From Symbiodinium microadriaticum (Eukaryota > Sar > Dinophyceae > Suessiales > Symbiodiniaceae), in contig LSRX01000459.1 in assembly GCA_001939145.1 (NCBI GenBank), positions 298,788 to 362,787 on the forward strand: a stretch of 64,000 nucleotides of DNA. Reading direction: 5' to 3'. The notes beneath the pieces were generated by a model. It saw only the letters and a program-made list of their open reading frames with translations, made no database searches and was not told the DNA's origin. Below are positions 47,704 to 58,092 of this stretch, piece by piece (the first letter of the stretch is position 1; each line of letters starts with the position of its first letter). The position numbers and the translations under genes were made by a program.

Positions 47704-48269
47704 NNNNNNNNNNNNNNNNNNNNNNNNNNNNNNNNNNNNNNNNNNNNNNNNNNNNNNNNNNNNNNNNNNNNNNNNNNNNNNNNNNNNNNNNNNNNNNNNN
47801 NNNNNNNNNNNNNNNNNNNNNNNNNNNNNNNNNNNNNNNNNNNNNNNNNNNNNNNNNNNNNNNNNNNNNNNNNNNNNNNNNNNNNNNNNNNNNNNNNNNN
47901 NNNNNNNNNNNNNNNNNNNNNNNNNNNNNNNNNNNNNNNNNNNNNNNNNNNNNNNNNNNNNNNNNNNNNNNNNNNNNNNNNNNNNNNNNNNNNNNNNNNN
48001 NNNNNNNNNNNNNNNNNNNNNNNNNNNNNNNNNNNNNNNNNNNNNNNNNNNNNNNNNNNNNNNNNNNNNNNNNNNNNNNNNNNNNNNNNNNNNNNNNNNN
48101 NNNNNNNNNNNNNNNNNNNNNNNNNNNNNNNNNNNNNNNNNNNNNNNNNNNNNNNNNNNNNNNNNNNNNNNNNNNNNNNNNNNNNNNNNNNNNNNNNNNN
48201 NNNNNNNNNNNNNNNNNNNNNNNNNNNNNNNNNNNNNNNNNNNNNNNNNNNNNNNNNNNNNNNNNNNNN
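47704..48269. other. assembly gap (566 N)
   Basis: Unresolved bases between a ~106-base direct repeat and an ~80-bp tandem array. The repeats on both sides probably caused the break. Confidence 1.
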
Positions 48270-48556
48270 AATACGATTCCCGCCCCTCCGGTTGCTCCTC
48301 GGGTTGAGCGGGAATCGTGTCTTTGGTGTTTTTAGCTGCCCAAAACCTCAAAAATACGATTCCCGCCCCTCCGGTTGTGGGGCTGGTTGAGCGGGAATCG
48401 TGTTTTTGGTGCTTGTAGCTGCCCAAAACTTCAACCCGTCGTGGGACGGGTTGAGCGGGAATCGAATTGTGCTGTTTTTAGCTGCCGAAAACCTGAAAAA
48501 AACGATTCCCGCTTTTCCGGCCGTGGGACGGGTTGAGCAGGAATCGTGTTTTTAAT
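48270..48556. repeat. tandem array of hairpin units with the ACGATTCCCGC motif
   Basis: About four units of 65-80 bases. A typical unit has ACGATTCCCGC, then a C/G-rich spacer (CCCTCCGGTTG), then the complementary GCGGGAATCGT, then TTTTTAGCTGCC and AAAACCT. Each unit can therefore form a stem of about 11 base pairs. The array starts at the edge of the gap, so its copy number is unknown. Confidence 0.85.
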
Positions 48557-48666
48557 GTGCGCTGTAATTGCCTCCTTTTTGCGCTGTAATTGCCCCCTTC
48601 TTTTTGCGCTGTTATTGCCCCTCTGTGCGCTGTAATTGCCCCCTCCTTTTTGCGCTGTTATTGCGC
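48557..48666. repeat. tandem repeat of TGCGCTGTAATTGCCCCCT-like units
   Basis: Five or six units of 18-27 bases, each TGCGCTGTWATTGCC followed by a variable CCCTCCTTTT-like tail. Confidence 0.85.
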
Positions 48667-48683
48667 GCTCTCCCGGTTTTGCA

Positions 48684-48791
48684 CTCGACACTAGTATGCC
48701 ATTTTGACGATCGCGTGTCAAAGACTAACTTCCTTGTAGACGGTCGCATGTAAACTTTCACGTTTTATCGTCCACCTGGGTCTTCCAACCG
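48684..48791 (+). repeat. direct repeat flanking the gap (right copy)
   Basis: Identical to 47598-47703 over about 106 bases. It continues into unique sequence on the right. Confidence 0.9.
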
Positions 48792-49815
48792 GAGTGGCAT
48801 CCCGTGGTGCGAATTGTAACGAAATCGGAGTCCGGCAGTTGGAGCAACAAGTGCAGAGTGAGCGCAGTTGTCGTGCTTGTGTGTGCCTTTGTGTGTGTGT
48901 GTGTGTGTTTTCTCTCACCTGGGATGGTACTGTGTGCAGTCGGTGTGCCCAGCCATGTGTCCCTCGCAGCAGGGGCATTGGAAGCTATCTTCTCCTGACT
49001 TTGTGACTTCTTGTGCCGAGATTCTTAGTACTTCATGGTGCGCACGTGGCTGAGGTGTTGCATTGCACATGCACTGTGATTTTGACGACTTCCGATCGAG
49101 TACCAGTGAGTCTTGCAGCATGGCAGACCAGGTACTTACCAAAGGATGCTGTCACCTTGGCACACCTTCGTACTTTTTGAACAGCCACTCAAGCATGAAT
49201 GCTTTTCGTGCCCATGCAGTTTTCTTGGCATGCATTGTGTCACAGAAGACTGGGTTTGGTTGTCGGTGTCAGTGCTGCAGCTTGTGCATACAATGCATGC
49301 ATGCGGTTGGACGTACTAAGACATAACTAAGTACTACATACAACGCAAGAACTCTTGCCTCCGGGTCCACGTTGGGGTTTCTTGCTTGCTGGGCTTTGGG
49401 AGAAGACCCCGGAGGCGGCACTAAGGCTTCAGTTGGGGAGGGTCTCCCCTTCTCCAGCCGACGAGCACCTCTTCCTGCAGCAAGTTAGTACCATCGTGGA
49501 GCGACAGTGCCAACCGATTCCTAGGCGCTTAGGCATTGGCTCAATGCTGATACATAGGTTCTGGTGGAACCCCCAAAATTGACTTCTCTCGCTGCGTAGC
49601 CTGTGCCCACAGCGGCAGAGAGTGTGGACTTACTCGGTGCAGTTAGTCACCGACCAAGTCGGACACGTCCCCGGCGTGGAGGTTACAGATGCTGGCTCAT
49701 TGCTGGCTGAGGACTTTGCCCACGAGGTGGTCGGCCGGGGCTGGCATGTGGTTCTTTTAAAAAGCCTCATCTCAGCACTGGCACTGTACATCTCGTATCC
49801 CCTTGGCCCCTTTGG
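48792..49815. other. no supported gene; GT microsatellite
   Basis: A short TGTG run lies at 48890-48911. A frame at 49622-49960 contains DFAHEVVGRGWHVVLLKS, protein-like but unassigned; it may belong with the ORF at 49816. Confidence 0.35.
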
Positions 49816-50799
49816 ATGCGACGCATGGTGCAGCCAGGAGAGGAACTGCATGGCTATCGAGTGCCTGAGTGGCAATGTTTGCAGCGAGAGGCCGTCTTCA
49901 TCAACACATGGTCCTCTCAGTGGGACGGCCAGAAGCACAGCGAAGAAGAACGCGCCTTGATCATGAACATTCGCAGGTGGCGAGGACTTCAATCTATCGA
50001 ACTATGTCTTAGATTGACAGAAGAGCCCTTGACTGGTATTGCTCTTCAAGGGCAAGGACCAGGTCCCCCACTGCTCACCCCCACTGCCTCAGTCTGCACC
50101 CTTAAAGATGGTTTATTTCAAGATCTCCTGGATGCTACTGATAGGCCGGAGGGGATTATGGGGTGGACACCCAGAGGTTTCTCATCAAGGAAGGGAGACG
50201 CACACTTATTGGCCATTCTTTCCCGCGTCCCCCTCAAACCCGTCGCGCATCATCTGTATAAACGAGCACGCTTGGTGTGCAAGCCGGATTACAGATTGTG
50301 GGGACCGTTTTCCACTATTGCTGTTGTGGCTGACACGTGGCCCAAATACGCATCGTGGGCAGGGCCCATGAACGCTGCGTACTCAGTATGGATTGTTCTA
50401 CAAGGCGGACTGGAGCTTGGCTTGCTGCATCGGAGCCCGGTTTACTGTCCAGCTGGGACATTAGTTGCCTCGGATTGGTTGCTTCGCGGGGGGCAAGTTT
50501 GTAGAGTACTCGAGGGTACACGGGTGCTGTGGGGTACCACGCCACTGTTCGCGGCCACGCACTCCCCTCAACCTGGCAGACTGAACCGAGCAAAGCCGCT
50601 CTGTACCCAAGTGAGGGTCTACAAGGCCTCCGGTCGTAGGAAGCGTAGCCGACAACACGACCCTCGGCGACACAACAAGCTTGGCGACCCTAATGGGGTC
50701 ATGGCAGCCATACTCGCCTGCTCATGGACCTGGTCTGCGCTCAAGTGCTCAACTTGTCGCATTAGGCAGATGGGCAAATTGTGCATTGGGTCCCACTGA
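49816..50799 (+). CDS. 327-codon open frame of unknown nature
   Basis: ATG at 49816, stop at 50797-50799. The length is well above the chance background of this window. Stretches such as HSEEERALIMNIRRWRG and RPEGIMGWTPRGFSSRKGD look protein-like, but no motif assigns it. In another frame near 49977, GGEDFNLSNYVL resembles the GDFN signature of APE-type endonucleases. This could therefore be a decayed retroelement fragment next to the LINE. No transmembrane segment or signal peptide is clear. Confidence 0.3.
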   Translation: MRRMVQPGEELHGYRVPEWQCLQREAVFINTWSSQWDGQKHSEEERALIMNIRRWRGLQSIELCLRLTEEPLTGIALQGQGPGPPLLTPTASVCTLKDGLFQDLLDATDRPEGIMGWTPRGFSSRKGDAHLLAILSRVPLKPVAHHLYKRARLVCKPDYRLWGPFSTIAVVADTWPKYASWAGPMNAAYSVWIVLQGGLELGLLHRSPVYCPAGTLVASDWLLRGGQVCRVLEGTRVLWGTTPLFAATHSPQPGRLNRAKPLCTQVRVYKASGRRKRSRQHDPRRHNKLGDPNGVMAAILACSWTWSALKCSTCRIRQMGKLCIGSH

Positions 50800-51270
50800 T
50801 TCAGAGGGCACTGGCTTCTTGCAGTCCGCTGGCGGATTTTGCAGCCATTTGGTCTCTTTTCCTTGACCCTGAGTTGCTGAGTCCTGCCAGCCCGCATATG
50901 TAGTTCATGAAGCGCATGCTGCACACAATGGCCTACTTTCATGCCAAGTTTGCCGTTTTCATGGCTCCAGTAGCCGCCTGTAAGCTTGACCTTGCGGGAA
51001 TCTCCAAGTTCTTGCTGCGCCCGGGTGCAGCCTTGACTGTTCCTGAGGCCGCATAGGAGGCTCTGAAGCGCAATACAATTGGCGACAATTGGCTTTCCCA
51101 AATCGGCTCTTGTACGGAGAGCAGTGCGTATCGGAAGATACGAGATCGGACGAGTTCAAGACATTGAGGTTGCATTGCGGCAAGCATCTCCGAATTTTTT
51201 TTGATTGCATTGCATTCTCGTCTCCTTTTGTCTGCTCCTGCTCTCTCTTCCTCCCTTTTCTCCCTCTTTT

Positions 51271-51457
51271 GCGTGGGCCACACGGGCTGCTGCTTGTCTT
51301 TCGCGTGGGCCACGCGGGCTGTTGCCTGCCTTTCGCGTGGGCCACGTGGGCTGTTGCTTGTCTTCGCGTGGGCCACACGGGCTGTTGCTTGTCTTTCGCG
51401 TGGGCCACGCGGGCTGTTGGCAGTCTTTCGCGTGGGCCACGCGGGCTGTTTGTTTCG
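51271..51457 (+). repeat. six-copy 32-bp VNTR at the LINE 5' end
   Basis: Units start at 51271, 51303, 51335, 51366, 51398 and 51430. Each is GCGTGGGCCACGCGGGCTG plus TTGCTTGTCTTTC with small changes. GCGTGG-G-CCACGC is a 13-base odd palindrome, so each unit can form a hairpin. It sits about 50 bases before the first ORF1 ATG, where promoter-like monomers are found in some LINEs. Confidence 0.9.
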
Positions 51458-51504
51458 ATTTGTCTCTGTCTCTCTCCCCTCCTAGGCCTATTGTGTACAG
51501 AGCC

Positions 51505-52609
51505 ATGGATCATCAAATGTGCGCGAGGGCCCTGAACCTTGGGCTTGCCATGGCGGAGCAGGCGCTGGGCTGGGCGCCTGCCAACCACCGGAGTGGCGGG
51601 AGTGGGGCCCAATCCTGTCGCCGCGCCGGGCGCAGACGCCGCAGCTCATCCACCAGAAGCCGACAGCGGAGGCGGCGCAGAGAACGCCGGGCGAGCCGTG
51701 AGCGCGGGAGATCAAGAAGCCGTATGGGCCGCAGCCGGGCCGGGAGAACGTCCCTATGATCCTGAGCGCGGTGCGCCTTCTGCCCACATGAGTGCTGCCG
51801 TGCGGGCAGGGAAGAGTCGGATGCAGACCCGAATTCGAGGGGTCAAGGGAAGCAAAGGAGGCCGTGCTGGCAAAGGCGGCAAAGGCGGCAAGGGCCGGCC
51901 CCAGGCCTCGAACATCACCTCACTGCCACTTGATGCCGCTCCACTGACTACCACTTCCATCCCTGCAGCGATTCATGGTGCTGGCGAGCCAGACACCCCT
52001 TCCCCTGTCAGCTTCCTGATCCGTGGGGCCCGGCGTGAGGAGTTGGACGGTGTGCTCAATTCCATCTTCAGCATGTCGCCCACTCTCACGAGGTTTGCAA
52101 ACGAAGTGGCCCGGGTCATCCCGGAAGGAAGCCTCAGCACACACGGCATCGCCACCATGTTGGCGCATCCACGATTTGGCAGCAATGAAGTACTCATCCC
52201 GGTTATGCAGGAGCTGCTTGATCACGCCAGGATCGTATTTACCTCACTGCCCCGCACTGTGAGCCTCCACACACCACATGGGCCGGTCCGTATTAGCTTC
52301 GCCCAGATGCTGCGCATGCTCTTGAGGAAGGCGGTCACCTGCAACCCCTCAGCAGACCCAGCCCTGCGGATGACGGCGCCACCGCGCGGGCGGCAGTGCC
52401 AGTCCCCTCAGCAGACGAAGAATCCGCAGCAGCCCCCCACAGCCCACGCCCTGCGGGCGAAGCACCGCCAGTCCCTTCAGCAGACGGGGAATCTGCAGCA
52501 GCCCACAGCCCACGCCCTGCGGGCAACGGCACCACCGCACAGGAGGCACCGCCAGTTCCTCCAGCAGAATCAGCAGCAGCGCCCCGCAGCTCACGCCAGA
52601 TCTTTGTGA
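51505..52609 (+). pseudogene. LINE ORF1, frameshifted
   Basis: ATG 51505 opens MDHQMCARALNLGLAMAEQA. The frame soon shifts (about 51600) to the one read through 52330, where a basic glycine-rich patch (KGSKGGRAGKGGKGGKG) and a globular part (LNSIFSMSPTLTRFANEVAR) follow. From about 52340 the best reading is in a third frame, a tandem of PVPSADEESAAAPHSPRPAG-like units. These are proline/alanine-rich linkers leading into the RING-H2 part. Basic, nucleic-acid-binding composition fits a retrotransposon ORF1 protein. At least two frameshifts are implied. Confidence 0.6.
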
Positions 52610-52639
52610 ATCACAACGGCGTGGCCAAAGTGGTAGCGG

Positions 52640-52877
52640 CAGCTGGCTGCTCCTCATCGGTGGGCTCGTGCACTATATCTGTCGTTCTGAGCTAGCTCTC
52701 GGTCAAGATGCAGCCACTACGCTGTGCATGTACACATTCCATTCCACGTGCCTTGAACGTTGGCTTCAGAGAGAACAGCAAGTTGCTCTGGGAGAGTCCT
52801 TGAGCCAGTGTCGATGCCCCCAGTGCAACACGAATCTTCTTGCCATTGGATCGCAGCCGGAGTATGATCGGCCGTGA
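52640..52877 (+). pseudogene. RING-H2 finger at the C-terminus of LINE ORF1
   Basis: CTI in one frame (near 52674) joins CRSELALG in the next (a two-base frame change). Then come TTLCMYTFHSTCLERWL and CRCPQC, ending at a TGA at 52875-52877. The spacing gives C-x2-C, C-x4-H-x2-C and C-x2-C, the cross-brace zinc pattern of RING-H2 E3 ligases. RING proteins usually bring E2 enzymes to substrates. Its place between ORF1 and ORF2 on the same strand argues that it belongs to the element, although a captured host exon is possible. Confidence 0.6.
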
Positions 52878-53207
52878 AGCCGCCGTTCCGGATCACACGC
52901 ACAGTTGCTTGGCATCACATGTATATTCCACGTACATGTACAGAGCTTGTACACTTGTGAGGGCCTTGACTGTGAGTGTTTACAAGGTCTGTTCTTTTTA
53001 AATGAACGTGCGTCTTTGCACGGATTAGGATTTCAGCTGCCGCCGCGGCAATCCCCGCCGCAGGTGCTGCTGTCTCCGTAATTCCATGCGGTACGAAAAC
53101 ACCACCTTATAGCTGCCGCCCGCTCGCCACGGACCGTCCACATTCACTAGCTTCTGCGTTGACTTTGGTTGCAGACGTGCTCGGCTGTAGCTGAAACTAG
53201 GTTACCC

Positions 53208-54440
53208 ATGGAGTCCGAGGAAAGCGACAATGAGCTGGACGCGGAACGCGCCCGACTTGAAGCAAATGTGGGGGATGCGGTGCGCCTGGAGGGCTGGTCT
53301 GGCATCTCTGTTGGCCATGATGCCTCATGGAAAGGTAGCAAGGTCACTCGATGCGTAGTGATTCAAGCTGGTGGCGTCGGGACCGATCGCTACACCTGGG
53401 GCAACTGGTGGGGAAGAGCACTTGAGGACCTCGGCGCGGATGTTGCTGCTGTCGTGGAAACGCGCATCTCGGGCGCAGGCAATCATGCTGCGGCCTGTAG
53501 GGGCGTGGCGTGGCGGATGCGGGTTTCTCCTGTGTTTCGCACAATGTGGAGCCGAGCGAGGCTGGACATCCTGCCATCCCTTGCGACCTGCGAAGTGTGG
53601 GGGTGGCGTTGGCAGTGCGACAAGACGTAGCCGAAGGATGGCGCGACATTAAAAAGGATCCGCATGGCCGCGCCGTCGCTGCTTCATTGCAGCTCCAATC
53701 TGGCGCGGTCCTCCGTATCGTTGCGGTTCATGGGCCCACGGGTGCTTGTCTTCCATCCTTTCCGGCCCACTCAGAAGCCTTGAGGCAAGAAGAAGCATTG
53801 TCCGGATTCATCGCGCAAGAAGTTGAGAGAGCACATCGCAAGGCTGGTCACTTTTGATTATGGGCGACTTCAATTCATTCACGGATGGAAGCAGGTCAGA
53901 GATCAGTGCCTGGCCATGAAGTGTAAGGAGGCAGGTTTGCAGGACACATGGCGGCTGGCTCATCCGCAGATGCAGGCCTTCACATATACCTCCAATACTG
54001 GCAGTGCCAGTCGGCTTCATCAAATCTGGATGCTCCCGGCAGTTAGTGCAGAGCTTCACCTCCTCAACGCTACTATCCTATGGAACTGGCCAAAGATTGA
54101 TCACCATCCTATGATGATCGACTTGACCTGTGTTCTACCAACACTTCCTCCAGCCCGCGGCTCAGACAGCCTCCCGATGTGGAAGCGATTAGTGCACCTG
54201 GCAGATGGACCCAACATGACAAGGACTCAGGCCGAAGTCGCACAGGCTCTGGTCCCACATGTAAACTCCTTGCGTGCTGCCGGGCAAACGCTCCAGCAGC
54301 TGCTACACCCCGCCTCAGCTTCCTCCACGTCGTCTGCTACATGGACTGAGCACGGTATCGTGTCATGGGCCCGGGGGCTTCCCGAAGCCGATGCACACGA
54401 TAGAGACACACTCTGGCTAAGGTTCATGATGAGGTCATGA
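53208..54440 (+). pseudogene. LINE ORF2: APE-type endonuclease part
   Basis: ATG 53208 opens MESEESDNELDAERARLEA. Endonuclease signatures follow: LGADVAAVVETRI (catalytic Glu), AVHGPTG, LLIMGDFNSF (Asp/Asn pair), SRLHQIWM and DHHPMMIDL (final Asp-His). These are spread over three frames, with shifts near 53510, 53845 and 53900, so the enzyme cannot be made from this copy. The domain nicks target DNA to prime reverse transcription in intact elements. Confidence 0.75.
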
Positions 54441-54449
54441 GCATTCTTT

Positions 54450-55570
54450 GGAGTGCCTAGGCCCCAGCCCAGCCTTACCCATGACAGCCGTCACACAGGC
54501 AGATCAGTCAATGCGTGGGATGAACGCATAGCTCACCTGCGTATCTTAAGACACCTCCTTGAGGATGCGCCAAACGACCTAATCCAGCAGGAAACTGTTG
54601 AGGAGCAACTTACGTTGGCCTCAGCCAAGTGGCGCCAGGAACTGCATCACATGAGGCATAGCACAGGTGTGCTGGGGCCCCCGCTGCAACATGATTGGGA
54701 TGGATTGAATTTCCAGCCCAAGCGAGTGGCTGCAGCCTGCTGCAGCTCCGGGCACCGCTAGGTGTGCATTTGCATACTATCAGCTCCTCGTCAGAACAGG
54801 CGCAGAACCGTGCACACACTATATTGTTGGGTTGCTTCAGCTCCCACGGCCAACCTCTCTTCCAGTCGACTCGAGTCTGTCAAGAAGTGGACGGATGAGG
54901 CCACGCAGCTCAGGGCCAGAGCCGCCAGCGGGGGAGCGCGCCGAGTACTACTCCTTCGGCAAAGCGACTTAAAGACTTGGGCCAAGCACCTGCGCGATGC
55001 CAAGCCACCCAACCAGCGCTACACACCCACCACGCTGCGCACAGACAACGGAGTCGTAAGACCATCCACACCTGAGCAAATGAGGAGGGCGGCAGCACAA
55101 GAGTGGCAGGCTCTCTTCTCTCAACCGTCCCTTCCTTGGTCCCACCCCACGGTTATAAGCCCTGGATTGATGAGGCAGGGAGGCTTCGCGGAAGTCCTGT
55201 CACCAACGGACTGCCACACAACCTGGAGGAAGAGCTCCTGGCCACGCTCACCCCCGGGCCGTGGTTGTGGCAGCATTGGTTGGGGCGTCAGGTTCGTGTC
55301 GTTGCGGAAGATGAACTTGTTGTCAATGGTTGGGTCATGTGGAAACTTGGTGTGCTGTGGCTGGCACGCCGCGTTGGTCCTTGTCATGGCGACCCACACT
55401 TTGTGGTGCACGTAGATGGAGAATCCTGGCCCATGGACCGATGGGCGCAGCTACCTCTGTGGGAGAGGCATGAATGGCTGCTCATGCGTGTCAATCACAA
55501 GCGCAGTGGTGATGTCGCGGAAGTAGACCCCTCACTTGTGGAGACCGCGAGAAATGGCTCTGCAAAATGA
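54450..55570 (+). pseudogene. LINE ORF2: linker between endonuclease and reverse transcriptase
   Basis: Helical, basic segments such as SDLKTWAKHLRDAKPPNQRY (near 54967) and LEEELLATLTPGPWLWQHW (near 55225) lie in different frames and match the expected pre-RT linker position only. No domain name can be given. At least two frame changes. Confidence 0.45.
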
Positions 55571-55627
55571 AGGCCTCACGGCCCGGGCCTTCCGGCTGGA
55601 TACTTTATTACCTTCGCTTTTTCCGGA

Positions 55628-56386
55628 GTGGGTCCTGGACATATTCTGGACCATGCTGGAGGTGCGGCGACTCAGAGCTATTGTCGTGCCCTGCATCAAA
55701 ACTGCGCTGCAGGTCAATCTAGAGAGGCCAAAGGTGGCTGGAGACCCCTCACGATGCTTGAAGAAGAGTTCAAAGCAATTGAAGGGCCCACCACACAGCG
55801 CTGTTCCCTGGCTCGTTCCCTTCTTCCGGTGGGGGAAATCTACAGTAGCCACGACTTAGCCTACGAGCGGAGGCAGCCGGCGGCTGCAGATGTCCTGTAT
55901 CTAGATGCCTTGGTGGTGGAGGACGCTCGCAGCTCTGGACGGCCTCTGGCCACAGTGCCGGTGGACTATGAAAAATATTTCAACGCCATCAACCTGTGTC
56001 AGGCGGACGCAGTCATGCAAGCTCGCGGAGTAAATGACGAGGTAAGAAGGCTCTATCAAGAAGCTTTCCAGGGCCTGCGAATACACGTGGACACGGCCTG
56101 GGGGCCTTCGGATGAGGTGAGCTGCGATCGTGGTGTGCCGCAAGGTGCGGTGTCATCCCTTGAACTATCCAAGCCAGCGCAAGACCCTTTGCTCAGGTTA
56201 CGGGAAAGAAGCAGCGCCTGCTATATCACCTCTGCCGGACGACGGGTTGCTGTAGCAGGCTTTGTGGATGATGCAGAGCATTACGCTCAAGGTGTGTGGC
56301 AACTGCCGCAGCTGCTGCGTGATTTGCGTGTTGGCAGTCAGCTTACTGGCGTTGGTTACGCATGGGATAAATTCTCAGTTCTTTGA
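55628..56386 (+). pseudogene. LINE ORF2: reverse transcriptase domain
   Basis: A single open frame holds the reverse transcriptase motifs in order: GGWRPLTMLEEEFKAIEG (fingers), VDYEKYFNAI (motif A, catalytic Asp near 55967), RGVPQGAVSS (motif B) and VAGFVDDAEHY (motif C; the usual FADD reads FVDD). The frame stops just after WDKFSVL, and the thumb-like continuation (LPAQGVQVSGYDIWSGG near 56432) is in another frame. Motif spacing fits LINE enzymes rather than LTR or group II types. Confidence 0.85.
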
Positions 56387-57147
56387 AAGGAGGACATGCT
56401 GGGTTCTCCGGAAGGTGAGAGCATTGGGCTCCCGGCACAAGGAGTACAGGTTTCCGGCTATGACATTTGGTCAGGGGGCACCCGTAGTGAAATCCTCCCG
56501 CGTGCCAGAGAGGGCGATGTTGAGAAACTCCTTGGCAAGAGGGGAACTTTCGCAGATCGCAACGCCAATTGGCTGCAGAAGATTTGCAGGGCAAGTTGGA
56601 CAACTTGTGGCGACGTCTAAGCACGAGACGCCTGAGCTGGGATGAGTTAATCATGTGTGTACAGTTCTTCGGCGTTGGACACATCAACTATGCACCACTT
56701 ATTGGGGTCCCGCCTCCTGTTCACCTCCATCGCCATGATACTGCGGTGCAGCACCTCCTGCTGAGAGCGCTGCACGTACGCTCTACGTCTGAGCGGGCCT
56801 CCTGGCATCTCGTAGCGCAGGTGGTCTGCAACTTTGCTCTTCGGTGGAAACGGTGCTAGGTGCGTTGGCGGCGGAGACTCTTCGCATCCTCAACAGCCCG
56901 CTATGGGTGGGGCAGCTGGCACGAGACTCCTTTCGGGCAGGCATGTGCATGGAACCAAACGAGGTCAGTTGCCTGGGAGGTGTGGTCCTTCGGGCGCTGG
57001 ACTCTTCATCACTGCGAGCATGGACCGCACCGTAGGCCGTATTTTGGACAGTATTTTCTCGTTGCAAGGCACAGCCCCGAAGGTTCGCTGCTTCTGCCAG
57101 GTTCTGCAGAGTTGGGAAGATGGCCGATGCCATACGTTCCAGGGTAA

Positions 57148-57903
57148 ATGAACTGCGCCGTGGAGATGTCCCGTTTAGCACATGGCACTCACAGGTGCAC
57201 TGGGAGGGCCTCTACGATGAGGCTGGGGTGCTCGCCCATACTTGTGCAGCCACGCGGTAAACTACCACGCAGATTCGGATTGGAAAACACAAGTATCCAC
57301 ACCTCAGATTTTTTTGCAATGCTGGTTGCCCTTCGTTGGAGGCGGCCTGACCGGTGGAACCTCCTCGTCCTTGACAGAAGCTCTTTATTTCCCCTCCTTC
57401 GAGCATGTGCGGAGGGTGATCCAACCAGGTTGCTCAGGTTTTCTTGCGCCCACCTGATGACCAGACTACGCGCGGTCAAACGGGAACTTATTTGCTCCTG
57501 GACAGGGCGGGACAAGCCCCCACTGTGGAGACAAGATCAGTTGGCACACCCAGAGTGGTGGACAATTGCTGAGCCTCTTCCTGGGGGCGGAGTGCGCGAC
57601 CTGTGCCATATTGCACATTGCGACTACGGTTTGGTGGGCATCGACATTAGCAGTCACCAGGGACCTGACACCCACACTATCCCGGTGTTGGTGGAAGGAA
57701 ACGAAAGGCAGGACGCCGGCTGCGCACAGGCACCCTCCTGCAGTCTTCCGGAGGATGTTTGGTGGCATTCAGGGGCCTGGCGTTCCAACTATCACACCAA
57801 GGGCGCGCGATTATACTCAGCCGGCGCGCAAATTCATTCGGGACAGACTGAGGCAGGAAGCGCTGAAGAAGTGGCGCCTCCGCACAGTGCAGGGCAAATG
57901 TAG
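57148..57903 (+). pseudogene. LINE ORF2: RNase H-like segment
   Basis: An ATG-started 251-codon frame contains SDFFAMLVALRWRRPD and NLLVLDRSSLFPLLRA. Together these resemble the second and third catalytic blocks of retrotransposon RNase H. The expected Glu of the second block appears to be replaced by Phe, and a possible first block (YDEAGVLAHTCA) is in another frame. The call is tentative; it would be a decayed domain. Confidence 0.45.
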
Positions 57904-58092
57904 CTCAACCCCAGGCATCTTCGCGCAAGGCCTTGTGACATTCGGCTTTTCACAACGGGCTGCGCTACGGTTGAACGGCGAGCATGGACTCTGGAGAAGG
58001 ACACCCCTCATACTGACATCTCGCCCTTCGCGTATCGGTGCATCCGCGCAAGAGGAGGTAGTTGGACTGAAAGGCTCCATGCCGACCCAGCT

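Noticed and set aside
47677-48426. 249-codon - frame
   Set aside because: It is mostly N and crosses an assembly gap.
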